From JAIEPT01 sp038217425 (GTDB lineage: Bacteria; Planctomycetota; Planctomycetia; Gemmatales; Gemmataceae), in assembly GCA_038217425.1 (NCBI GenBank), contig JBBQPM010000169.1, positions 1 to 15,507 on the forward strand: 15,507 nt of DNA. The letters are read 5' to 3'. The notes beneath the pieces are model-generated. The model was not told the origin of the DNA, made no database searches, and saw nothing but the letters and a program-made list of their open reading frames with translations. The translations under genes were made by a program, and so were the position numbers. Shown here one piece after another: positions 6,910 to 13,988 of this stretch; within the stretch, counting starts at the first letter, position 1; every line of letters begins with the position of its first letter.

Positions 6910-6985
6910 GTTTAGCCGCCGCCTCCTGGCGGCGCGAACAGTGTCAGAGGGGAGTATTCGCGCAGCGAGGACGCGGCGGCTAAAC
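6910..6985. repeat. Perfect 13-bp inverted repeat spanning the hydrolase-tsaD gap
   Basis: GTTTAGCCGCCGC (6910-6922) is exactly complementary to 6973-6985. The right arm covers the stop codon of the TatD-like gene (6980-6982), and the left arm ends one base from the tsaD ATG. A nested stem, GCCGCC (6915-6920) with GGCGGC (6928-6933), offers an alternative fold. In the minus-strand transcript the structure would occupy the whole intergenic leader of tsaD, and the GGAGG at 6922-6926 partly overlaps it. Confidence 0.85.
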
Positions 6986-7795
6986 GACGGGCCAATCTTG
7001 CCAGCGGGCGCACTGGCGGAAGAACGCGAGCGGATTTTCGTAGACGACCTTGCGAATCGTGCTCTCGGGATGCCCGCGCCGTTTCATTTCCTGGATTAAT
7101 TCCGGCACGGCGAGCGGATCGGATTTGCCCCAGTCGCCGGCCGAGTTGACCATGATGCGATCGGTGCCGACCATTTCGAGGATGTCGACCGCCCGGGCCG
7201 GCGTGCACTTGGTGGTGGGATAGAGCGTCATGGCGCACCAGAAGCCGCCGTCGAGGGCAAGCCGAACCGTGTGTTCCTCGACGTGATCGACGAGCACGCG
7301 GTGCGGCTGGATTCGGCGATCGTTCTTGAGCATATCGAGAATCATCCGCGTCCCCTTGTACTTATCTTCGAGGTGGGGCGTGTGGATGAGAATGAGTTCG
7401 CCGAACTTCATGGCCAGATCGACGTGTTCCTGGAAGATGGTCGCTTCGTTGCGGGTGTTTTTGTTGAGGCCGATCTCGCCGATGCCGAGGACGTTGGGCT
7501 TATCGAGGAATTCGGGGATCATTTGAATGACGCCGCGCGAGAGTTCGACATTCTCCGCTTCCTTAGCATTGATGCAGAGCCAGGAGTAATGGCGGATGTT
7601 AAAGAGGGCGGCCCGTTTGGGTTCGACGTTGGTGAGATGGTGGAAGTAATCGCGGAAGCCCTCGACGGTACCGCGATCGAAGCCCGCCCAGAACGCGGGC
7701 TCCGTGACGGCGACGCAGCCGGCATAGGCCATGCGCTGATAGTCGTCGGTGACGCGCGAGATCATGTGAATATGCGGGTCGAGCCAGAAACTCAT
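6980..7795 (-). CDS. TatD-family metal-dependent hydrolase, EboB-like
   Basis: This 271-residue protein is an amidohydrolase-superfamily TIM-barrel enzyme. Likely metal ligands are H8 and H10 in DPHIHM, E107 in GIGEIGLN, H138 in LIHTPH, H171 in VLVDHVEE and D221 in NSAGDWGKSD. The C-terminus YENPLAFF is typical of TatD relatives. Phrases such as DPHIHMISRVTDDYQRMA, EPAFWAG and VNSAGDWG match, from memory, the TatD-like hydrolase (EboB) of bacterial ebo clusters rather than DNase TatD itself. No other ebo genes (UbiA-type prenyltransferase, dehydroquinate synthase-like) are in the window, so the substrate is unknown. AAGGAG 7 nt before the ATG supports this start. It lies 122 bp downstream of the DUF2716-like gene and 71 bp before tsaD. 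Confidence 0.85.
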   Translation of the reverse strand: MSFWLDPHIHMISRVTDDYQRMAYAGCVAVTEPAFWAGFDRGTVEGFRDYFHHLTNVEPKRAALFNIRHYSWLCINAKEAENVELSRGVIQMIPEFLDKPNVLGIGEIGLNKNTRNEATIFQEHVDLAMKFGELILIHTPHLEDKYKGTRMILDMLKNDRRIQPHRVLVDHVEEHTVRLALDGGFWCAMTLYPTTKCTPARAVDILEMVGTDRIMVNSAGDWGKSDPLAVPELIQEMKRRGHPESTIRKVVYENPLAFFRQCARWQDWPVV

Positions 7796-7802
7796 GTCAT
7801 AT

Positions 7803-7808
7803 CTCCTT
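7803..7808 (-). promoter_or_regulatory. Strong ribosome binding site of the TatD-like gene
   Basis: On the minus strand AAGGAG is 7 nt from the ATG at 7795. It is the best Shine-Dalgarno match on the minus strand of this window and fixes the start. The rest of the 122-bp gap (7796-7917) shows an AT-rich TAGTATAG stretch on the minus strand near 7877-7884 that could be a -10 region, but no convincing -35 was found. Confidence 0.75.
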
Positions 7809-7917
7809 TTCTGACATCACTTTATGCAAGTGGCCTGGACGGATTGTGGACGGAATTCGCACCGGTCGGATAGTTTCTATACTACCAAGTTGCTTGCTCG
7901 AAAGCCCGCGGATAGCG

Positions 7918-8496
7918 TTATTGCGAGCGGGCTTTGGCTCCGGGACCGCAACTGCGAAAGAACTGTTGAGGCGGATCAGCTACGAATGTAGATAATAGCT
8001 CTTCACCAAACATAATTAGCGGCCCCTCACGTTGCCAGCCGGTGAGCACGCCGAACCGGAAGTCGGGGGCCAAGAAATTGTACGAGTCTCCGTCCGGAAG
8101 CACGGGCATGGCCCATTCATCCCGAGTGGCAGCTTGAATGCCACCGTTCGGATCGAAATAGTACCAAGCGTGTTGCCAGTCGATCGCCAGCAGCCGCTCT
8201 CCTGGTCGGGTGCAGCGGCGAAAGGCGGCGAGCAACTTGAGCGTGAACTCCGTCTCGACCTGCTCGTCCAAACCGATCAAACCCTTCAGTTCCCATTGGC
8301 GGGAGGGCTTGGGGATCTCTACCTCCCCGTGAGGCTGCAAACTCGATGACCAAGCTGCTTTGATGTCGGACTCTTCAGTCGAAGGGATCTCTTCCCAGCC
8401 GAGCGAACGCCAATGCCGTTTAACTTCCTCCATGTAACGGAAGTAGGGCTCAGCGTCAGGGTACGCGCCGGGGATGTTGAACCGATGGAATCGCAT
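7918..8496 (-). CDS. DUF2716-like protein of unknown function
   Basis: This is a 192-residue cytoplasmic protein without signal peptide or membrane segment. The central part, LLAIDWQHAWYYFDP (102-116), and the stretch WAMPVLPDGDSYNFLAPDF (128-146), followed by RFGVLTG and LIMFGEELLSTF (160-171), resemble the DUF2716 family as I remember it: a WQH motif, a PDGD motif and a CVFGE-like strand. No function is established, so none is given. The ATG at 8496 is preferred, with GAGG upstream. An in-frame ATG at 8595 would add 33 residues including STFSTFST, which is simply the translation of a 9-bp intergenic repeat. The gene lies between the cytochrome gene and the TatD-like gene on the same strand, with sizeable gaps on both sides, so it may be transcribed alone. 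Confidence 0.7.
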   Translation of the reverse strand: MRFHRFNIPGAYPDAEPYFRYMEEVKRHWRSLGWEEIPSTEESDIKAAWSSSLQPHGEVEIPKPSRQWELKGLIGLDEQVETEFTLKLLAAFRRCTRPGERLLAIDWQHAWYYFDPNGGIQAATRDEWAMPVLPDGDSYNFLAPDFRFGVLTGWQREGPLIMFGEELLSTFVADPPQQFFRSCGPGAKARSQ

Positions 8497-8551
8497 CGTA
8501 GCCTCGGACCAATTACCCGGAAACAGCCCGGACGGAATTGGGACGGAAATG

Positions 8552-8569
8552 GTGGAAAAAGTGGAAAAA
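8552..8569. repeat. 9-bp tandem repeat GTGGAAAAA x2
   Basis: Two perfect copies of GTGGAAAAA. A related pair, GTGGAAACG-GTGGAAAAC, occurs at 12370-12387. Each pair lies about 80-105 bp before a copy of the 19-bp direct repeat. Confidence 0.8.
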
Positions 8570-8630
8570 GTAGACAGCCGCGAGCCTCGACCCATCAGAA
8601 AAGCCTAGAAAACGAGGCGTTTCGGCAAAT

Positions 8631-8649
8631 AATTCGTGCGGGTCGATGT
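8631..8649. repeat. 19-bp direct repeat, copy A
   Basis: AATTCGTGCGGGTCGATGT matches 12473-12491 at 18 of 19 positions in the same orientation. The two copies flank the HzsA-like cytochrome gene, 3,842 bp apart. Confidence 0.75.
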
Positions 8650-8767
8650 AATAAGACATTTAATCTATCTCCAAGCCGCACGTCGGTTTGAGTTAAACGG
8701 CCTCACGGCTTTCTGCACGGTGATCGAAGTGACGTCCTTGACGTTAATGGCGCATCCGGGCGCAATG

Positions 8768-8805
8768 TGCTGCGCTGCCGCACCTTCTTCGTGCGCAGCG
8801 CAGCA
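8768..8805. terminator. Hairpin after the cytochrome gene, possible terminator
   Basis: TGCTGCGCTGC-C-GCAC (8768-8783) pairs with GTGC-GCAGCGCAGCA (8791-8805): a 15-bp stem with one bulged C and a 7-nt loop. It begins 13 bp beyond the stop codon of the minus-strand cytochrome gene (8819-8821). No T-tract follows on the minus strand, so it may act by 3'-end stabilisation or factor-assisted termination. Confidence 0.6.
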
Positions 8806-8818
8806 AATCGAGGCCCTC

Positions 8819-11800
8819 TTAGCGCGGGCGGGCGGGCGCCACAGAAAACGTCCGCTCGATCCGGCTCACATTGCCCTGGCGGTCCTTGACGGCCACTGTC
8901 AGCTTCCCGCGCGGCAATTCCGTCAGCGGGGTTGGCAGGCGTAATTCCCAGACGCCGTTCCCCTTGGTCTTGAATTTCGAGGCCAGGTTGGTTCCAGCCG
9001 CGGCGCCCGCCAGCGGGAAGTCGGCGACGACCTCGAAGCTTTCCAGATCCAATCCGGTGTAGTAGTCCTGCATGCCGATGACAAGTTGCGTCAGCGGCTC
9101 ATTGACGCCGGACTGCGGCAAGGGCAAGGACAGCGTCGGACGGCTCTCGTCCAGCATCCAGCCGTAGCCGCGGTCTTCAGGTTTGGTCGGGTTGAAATCG
9201 AGGTCGATGGGGCAGCCCAGGTCGATCCAGCGAACGAGGGTGAGGCGGTCTTCGTCGGTCAACGGCGCGACCTTGATCATTTGGCCGTCCGGTCCCTTAT
9301 AGGTGCCGGCCACCGCCTCCGGTGGCGGCATTGCACCGCCGATATACCCCATGTTGTATGGAGGGGCCTTGCCAGGCGCCTCCGTGTACTGGAGCGTCTT
9401 GGGATCCACGGCTTTACCCTTGTGGTGCAGCGAGGTGTAATCGCCGGCGACCGCCTCGATGGTGAAGTCGTCATTGGAAAAGCCGTCCAGGCGTTTGCCG
9501 TAGATTTTCCAGACGAGCAGACTACGCCGCGATTGGAACATGCGTACGTAGCGCGAGGCGTTGCCATCTCCCCAGCTGTCGAAGCCGACAGGCCGGGCCG
9601 GCGGCTTGTGACCGTAGCGGCCCTCGCGATCTTTGGCCAACCGGAAGTAGGTTCCCGGCGCGGAGTCCGAGCTGCTCGGGTGCAGCCTCCGCAGCTTGTC
9701 GTCATCCAGGACCAGATTGCCGGCCGGCTTGTCCCACTTCTGCGTATGGCAGGCGACGCAGCTTCGCTCCAGGATCGGCTTCACATCGCGATAGAACTCC
9801 ACGTTCAGCGGACCCGACCGGTAGTGCAGACCAGTACTTTGGGCGGTATCCCACTGGATTCCGGACTGGTCGTTCTTCGGCGTGGTCAGCAGCGGCGTCT
9901 TCTCCGACAGGTCGAAAATTTTGTAATTGGTTAGGGCGGCGGCGGTTTTCTCGAAGGGAGTGGACTGCTGGCTATGGGCGTGGCAACCGCCGCAGTTGTG
10001 GCGAATCTCGCCCGGCCGGACCTGATGCCAGGTCTGGGCCATGTTCAGCACCATGCCGTTCTTGTCGAGCGTTTGAAACGTGAAAGGCGTGTCGGCGGGT
10101 ATCTTGGCAAGGAAGCTGGTGTCCGGGTTGCCGTCGGGATCAAGAGGTTGCTGGCCTTTCTGGAAGTGGCGCAGCGGAATCTCGCCGAGAATGCGCAACC
10201 GTTCCATGGCATGGCTGGAAAACTGCCGCCCGCCCTTGAAGCCGACGTAGCGGTCGGTGGTCGGCTCCATCGTCAGGATGCGGACGGCGTGAATGTCCTC
10301 GTTGGCGTACAGGCCAGCGTCTGCGCCCTGGCCCTTCCAGTTTCGGACGGAGTTTTGCCAGTAGAAGAGGAACGGGTCATGGCCCTTGTACGGATCGTTG
10401 CCGCCGGCATAAGTGGCGGTGACGCTCCCCTTGGGCACGATGCCGCCGGGGTAGCTTTCGCGCTTGTAGAACGAGGAGGTGCCGACGAGTCCGAATGGCG
10501 TGCCGGCCGGCAGGTGCTTGGAGAGCTTGCCGTCGTTGGCCAGCGGGGCGAGGCGGCGCGGCTCGTCGATGCCGTAGATGCGATTGTAGGACGCCAGGGC
10601 CCGTGGCCACTGGGCGTTGTAGCGCGGGTCGGTCTTGATAAGGAGCATCTGGCCTGGCTCATCGATCGGCTTGCCGTCCTTGATGAGATAGATGCCGCCA
10701 TTGGGGGCGGGCAAGTGGAGTTTGCCTTGGCGATTCACCGGCCCGGGTGACCAGATCGTCAACAGGTGGTTGTCCGGCGCTCCCGAGGGGTGCGTGAACT
10801 TGCCATGCCGCGGCGAGTCTTTCTTGCTGAAATCAGACAACCCCGCCGCATTGTCCGCGTCGGCAACGAAGGGGGTCAGAGCCGCCAGCCCGTATGGGCT
10901 GAAAGGAATGCGGATCAGGCGTGCCTGGCCTTTGAGGTACTCAATGCGGCCTAGACGGATCGGCGGATTGCGCGGGTCATCCAGGTGGGCGGGGCCGAAC
11001 GGTGCGTACCCGTCCGGCGCCTGGGCCGGCAGTTTCAAGTAGGTGCCGAAGCCGAAGTTGTTCGCGGGGTAGTACTTCTCTACGACAATGCTGCCGTCGG
11101 AGAGTTGGGTCTGGAAGTGGTAGGAGTCATCGGCGCCGTTGCCGCGGCCGTTCGTGTCGTAGGCGCTGAGCATCGGCCCCCAGTTCGTGCCGTCGGGATG
11201 AATGCTCCACAGGCCCCATAGGTGGCCGCCGCGCAGTCCCTGGTTTTCCATGGAGCTGAACATGAGCCGGCCGTCCGTGAGAATGACCGGGTGCAGCGCC
11301 ATGCCGAGGTTCATGTGGCCAATACACTCGACGTTGCCGCCGTCATCATCCATCACGAAGAGTTGCAGGGTCGGCCTGGGGCTGTGGGGCGGCAAAAAGC
11401 CGTGGCGGTTGCTGACAAAGGCCACCCGGCCGCCAGGTAACGGACAGGGACTCAGGTTCAGCACGCCGTAGCGGAAGCCGTTTTCCCCCGCATTGCCGAG
11501 GCGGTAGTCCTTGGTCCAACGGCCGGCCCCAGTGTTGGGAGCGAAAGTTTGATCGGTCAATCGGATGATCTTTTTCGTTGCCACATGGATCTTGTAGATG
11601 TCGGCGCCCCCCTGAGGCGCGGGAGTGCTCAGCGGATTCTTGCGGACGTGGACGTAGTAGACCGACGTGCCATCGAAGGAAACGTACGGGTCCATGACCG
11701 CCCCCTCGCCGCCCGCAACAAGAACCTCCTCGGTGCCATCGGGACGCAGCAACATCAGGTCCGAGCCCGGCTCGATGCTGACGGGGTTATGGACGTCGGG

Positions 11801-12031
11801 CCAGTGGGTCGAACCCTCGTCGCCGCGACGTGGAGCGCGAACGTAGACAATCGGGTAGTCGTACTTGACCGACGGATCGCTAGCGATGGCCGGCGGCTTC
11901 ATGTTGAGTGGATCGGGGAAGTGCTTGGGCGGGTCGGCCGACCAGACTTGAGTCGGACAGGCGAGCAGACTGATGCCGGCCGCGATCAGGACTAGCAAAG
12001 CGATGATGACGATCGGCTTGGAAGTGTGCAT
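8819..12031 (-). CDS. Secreted HzsA-like (hydrazine synthase alpha-related) di-heme c-type cytochrome
   Basis: This protein has 1,070 residues when started at 12031. An N-terminal export signal lies at about 1-32 (hydrophobic VIIALLVLIAAGISLLAC, then VWSADPP). It could be cleaved after WSA or, less likely, lipidated at the LLAC Cys. Residues about 55-400 read as a beta-propeller with TolB/WD40-like blades (VSFDGTSVYYVHV, GRVAFVSNRHGF, LFVMDDDGGNVECIG). Two c-type heme sites follow: CGGCH (680-684) and CVACH (758-762). A C-terminal part includes a cytochrome-like helix (LTLVRWIDLGCPIDL) and a beta-rich end. The phrases RYVGFKGGRQFSSHAMERLR and RILGEIPLRH are characteristic of the HZS_alpha-like family widespread in planctomycetes. 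True hydrazine synthase needs HzsB and HzsC, which are absent here, so a periplasmic redox role with unknown substrate is more likely. An upstream ATG at 12118 is possible but would put 29 residues before the signal. Confidence 0.85.
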   Translation of the reverse strand: MHTSKPIVIIALLVLIAAGISLLACPTQVWSADPPKHFPDPLNMKPPAIASDPSVKYDYPIVYVRAPRRGDEGSTHWPDVHNPVSIEPGSDLMLLRPDGTEEVLVAGGEGAVMDPYVSFDGTSVYYVHVRKNPLSTPAPQGGADIYKIHVATKKIIRLTDQTFAPNTGAGRWTKDYRLGNAGENGFRYGVLNLSPCPLPGGRVAFVSNRHGFLPPHSPRPTLQLFVMDDDGGNVECIGHMNLGMALHPVILTDGRLMFSSMENQGLRGGHLWGLWSIHPDGTNWGPMLSAYDTNGRGNGADDSYHFQTQLSDGSIVVEKYYPANNFGFGTYLKLPAQAPDGYAPFGPAHLDDPRNPPIRLGRIEYLKGQARLIRIPFSPYGLAALTPFVADADNAAGLSDFSKKDSPRHGKFTHPSGAPDNHLLTIWSPGPVNRQGKLHLPAPNGGIYLIKDGKPIDEPGQMLLIKTDPRYNAQWPRALASYNRIYGIDEPRRLAPLANDGKLSKHLPAGTPFGLVGTSSFYKRESYPGGIVPKGSVTATYAGGNDPYKGHDPFLFYWQNSVRNWKGQGADAGLYANEDIHAVRILTMEPTTDRYVGFKGGRQFSSHAMERLRILGEIPLRHFQKGQQPLDPDGNPDTSFLAKIPADTPFTFQTLDKNGMVLNMAQTWHQVRPGEIRHNCGGCHAHSQQSTPFEKTAAALTNYKIFDLSEKTPLLTTPKNDQSGIQWDTAQSTGLHYRSGPLNVEFYRDVKPILERSCVACHTQKWDKPAGNLVLDDDKLRRLHPSSSDSAPGTYFRLAKDREGRYGHKPPARPVGFDSWGDGNASRYVRMFQSRRSLLVWKIYGKRLDGFSNDDFTIEAVAGDYTSLHHKGKAVDPKTLQYTEAPGKAPPYNMGYIGGAMPPPEAVAGTYKGPDGQMIKVAPLTDEDRLTLVRWIDLGCPIDLDFNPTKPEDRGYGWMLDESRPTLSLPLPQSGVNEPLTQLVIGMQDYYTGLDLESFEVVADFPLAGAAAGTNLASKFKTKGNGVWELRLPTPLTELPRGKLTVAVKDRQGNVSRIERTFSVAPARPR

Positions 12032-12246
12032 GGCGGGAAGACTCTTCTGGTGGATGGTGGGCGTTGCCGTTTTCAGCCGTTCCTCTCGGAGCTCCGCGGT
12101 GCGACAACGCAAGGGCACTTCTTACGGTACTCGGCGCCGGTGAAGAAGGAAAGCCAATTCCCGAGTTGCATTTCGTTGCCGGCGCCTCGCGCCAGCATCG
12201 TGTGCAGGAAACACCGTCTTTGGAAACAGCGCCAAACGCGCGTCGG

Positions 12247-12280
12247 TTTCATCGACGTTTCATCGACCGTTGCATCAACG
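12247..12280. repeat. Short near-tandem repeat TTTCATCGACN
   Basis: TTTCATCGACG (12247-12257) is followed directly by TTTCATCGACC (12258-12268) and a weaker third copy, GTTGCATCAACG (12269-12280). It lies about 220 bp upstream of the cytochrome start and could be an operator-like array or chance microduplication. Confidence 0.6.
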
Positions 12281-12369
12281 CCGTCGCATCGAAGCTTCTG
12301 GGCCAGCACGAATGCTTCGTCAAAAGTGCTTTGCGATTATTCTGGCTGCACGGTGTTCGCACGGTTAAC

Positions 12370-12387
12370 GTGGAAACGGTGGAAAAC
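12370..12387. repeat. 9-bp tandem pair GTGGAAANN
   Basis: GTGGAAACG-GTGGAAAAC, related to the perfect pair at 8552-8569, and likewise about 100 bp before a copy of the 19-bp direct repeat. Confidence 0.7.
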
Positions 12388-12472
12388 TAGCCAATTCGCC
12401 TCGAGCACGACATTGCGGAGACCGACGCAAGTCTCGTATTCACAAGAAATTTGGATGCCAGGCCGAAAATGA

Positions 12473-12491
12473 AATTTGTGCGGGTCGATGT
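12473..12491. repeat. 19-bp direct repeat, copy B
   Basis: AATTTGTGCGGGTCGATGT is 18/19 identical to 8631-8649 and in the same orientation; the last 14 bases are identical. Confidence 0.75.
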
Positions 12492-12614
12492 CGTTCACGG
12501 CGGCGCCTATGCCTTTCTGCGAGGAGGGTGAAGTCGCCGTGCGGCACGGCTCTCCCGGATCTTGCCATCCATTCTAACAAAAGGGCTGGACGACGCACCG
12601 GAGATTCATTCCAG

Positions 12615-13982
12615 CTACGTCAGGCGACGCAGGATTACTTGCTCGATGAACTCTTGTGCCAGCTTAAGTCCAACAGCATCGCGACCATAATTGATATCGT
12701 CTTCGGAGGCGCCGCCCGGTTTCAGGTAAATGCCGGTCAAACTCGTATCGACGGCGAAAACTTCGCGGAGCAAAATTGGACAATCGGCCAACTTGTAAAG
12801 TAAAACGGCATCTTCGTTGGAAAATTGTTCGCTGATCAGCAACGCGACGCGCGGCTCGCTCCGATCCGCATTCGTGTCCAGGTTGTTCCAGAAGTGCTTC
12901 CCAAAAAAGAAAATGTAGCGTACGGAGCGATTGTTGTGGCGGAACGAGAGACTGAAAAACCACGTTTGGCTGGCGCCGATGCCGTTGCGAATGTTTTCCC
13001 AGGAAACTTCGTCGATCAGCGGGTACTCGCGAAATTGCACTTCCAGGCCCGACTCCGTCATTCTCGCCGCGCAGCGCTGGAAGTCGTTGCGCAGCGATTC
13101 CATGACGCGTGACCAACGAAGGTACTTGGCCTTGCGCTGCTCCGCGCTACGCGTTGCGGTTTCTTTGGCAATTTTTGCAGCCCAATCTACCAATTCCATC
13201 GCTTGCTGCTGGGCGGCAACGTATTGCCCGAGCGTCGCGGCGGTGCGCTGCGCGATGAGTTGGGTGAGCGGATTCAAGTCTCCGGCGTCGGCGGCAGCGA
13301 GCGCATCGTAGTAGCCGTTCTGGTCGCGATCTTGCAGCCGAATGATTGCCGGCGCCAGGCGAGCGCGCAGCAATACCAAATCTTGCCACAGCCGCGCCAT
13401 ACGGCCATTTCCGTCTCGGAAGGGATGTACGCGAGCGATGGCCCAGTGCGCCCAAGAGGCGACCTTGACGGCATTCACATCGCCGGCGTCAGTGAGCGTA
13501 CCGAAAATGCGGTCGACGAGTGCGGGAATCAGTTCGTCGCGAGGCGGCTGTTCGATCGCGCCGGCAATCATAACGCGCTCGGTGCGGAACCAACCTGCAC
13601 TCGGTTCAAGATCCTTAAGAAGAATCGAATGCAATTTAAGTAGTTTATCGACAGAGTGCGGAATTAGGTCGGGCAGCAGCACCTCTTCAAGGTACTTGAC
13701 CGCGAGTCCAAGATTCTTGGCTTCTGTTCCTTCGCGCTTGCGGCGCTGACTGATGTATCCATTCGTAAGGATCTCAATCGTCTCGCGAAGCGTCAGCGTA
13801 TTTCCTTCAATCGCGTTGCTGTTATAGACCCGCTCGGAAAACAATTTTTTATTCACGGATTCGACGAGGTCAGGCGTCAACGGACGAAACTCGTTCACTC
13901 GTTGCGCAAGTTTGTCGACGTCGAGAATCAATGTTTCAGTATCGCCTGAGAATTCGAATGCCGCGAGCGATTTTAGTTCCAT
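12615..13982 (-). CDS. Fic-family protein (predicted AMP transferase) with novel C-terminal domain
   Basis: This 455-residue protein starts at 13982, supported by AAGGGA 6 nt upstream; an earlier ATG at 14075 would overlap the dihydroorotase gene. Fic enzymes transfer AMP (or related groups) from nucleotides to target hydroxyls. The catalytic motif HPFRDGNGR (186-194) is complete. An N-terminal SNAIEGN (55-61) fits the [S/T]xxxE[G/N] inhibitory motif of class II Fic proteins, so autoinhibition is expected. The region at about 120-145 (GWFRTERVMIAGA) is a typical flap segment. Residues about 280-455 do not look like the winged helix often found after this domain; this is a mixed alpha/beta region (FFSLSFRHNNRSVRYIFFFG, PRVALLISEQF, LYKLADCPILLREVF) I do not recognise. 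It lies 29 bp after the dihydroorotase gene and may share its transcript. Codon use seems less GC-biased than its neighbours, which hints at transfer. Confidence 0.9.
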   Translation of the reverse strand: MELKSLAAFEFSGDTETLILDVDKLAQRVNEFRPLTPDLVESVNKKLFSERVYNSNAIEGNTLTLRETIEILTNGYISQRRKREGTEAKNLGLAVKYLEEVLLPDLIPHSVDKLLKLHSILLKDLEPSAGWFRTERVMIAGAIEQPPRDELIPALVDRIFGTLTDAGDVNAVKVASWAHWAIARVHPFRDGNGRMARLWQDLVLLRARLAPAIIRLQDRDQNGYYDALAAADAGDLNPLTQLIAQRTAATLGQYVAAQQQAMELVDWAAKIAKETATRSAEQRKAKYLRWSRVMESLRNDFQRCAARMTESGLEVQFREYPLIDEVSWENIRNGIGASQTWFFSLSFRHNNRSVRYIFFFGKHFWNNLDTNADRSEPRVALLISEQFSNEDAVLLYKLADCPILLREVFAVDTSLTGIYLKPGGASEDDINYGRDAVGLKLAQEFIEQVILRRLT

Positions 13983-13988
13983 GGGTGA

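Larger units (their letters stand above)
8497..8767. other. Gene-poor intergenic stretch with short repeats
   Basis: Between the DUF2716-like start and the hairpin behind the cytochrome gene I see no convincing coding sequence. It holds a 9-bp tandem repeat (GTGGAAAAA twice, 8552-8569) and AATTCGTGCGGGTCGATGT at 8631-8649, one copy of a 19-bp direct repeat whose partner is at 12473-12491. An open frame running through 8636-8944 on the plus strand overlaps the cytochrome gene antisense and looks spurious. Confidence 0.6.
12032..12614. other. Gene-free stretch of about 580 bp upstream of the cytochrome gene
   Basis: No convincing gene is seen on either strand; open frames here give low-complexity, unrecognisable proteins. 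It contains an 11-bp near-tandem repeat (12247-12280), the 9-bp pair GTGGAAACG-GTGGAAAAC (12370-12387), and copy B of the 19-bp repeat (12473-12491). A 20-codon frame from the ATG at 12470 (MKFVRVDVVHGG...) spans copy B. The promoter of the cytochrome gene should lie here, but I could not identify one. The base composition is less GC-rich than in the neighbouring genes. Confidence 0.6.

Noticed and set aside
9086..9934. 282-codon plus-strand frame opposite the cytochrome gene
   Set aside because: Antisense to heme-binding coding sequence with conserved motifs; no own family signal.
8819..12031. Hydrazine synthase and an anammox lifestyle
   Set aside because: No HzsB or HzsC genes and the characteristic Tyr ligand position is Gln; such HzsA-like proteins occur in non-anammox planctomycetes.
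12026..12472. 148-codon plus-strand frame in the gap upstream of the cytochrome gene
   Set aside because: Overlaps the cytochrome start antisense, composition is noncoding-like and no domain is recognisable; I kept the region as gene-free.
12470..12532. 20-codon frame starting MKFVRVDVVHGG on the plus strand
   Set aside because: No ribosome binding site is evident and it spans the 19-bp repeat. The other repeat copy has a stop codon just before the matching frame and different downstream residues.
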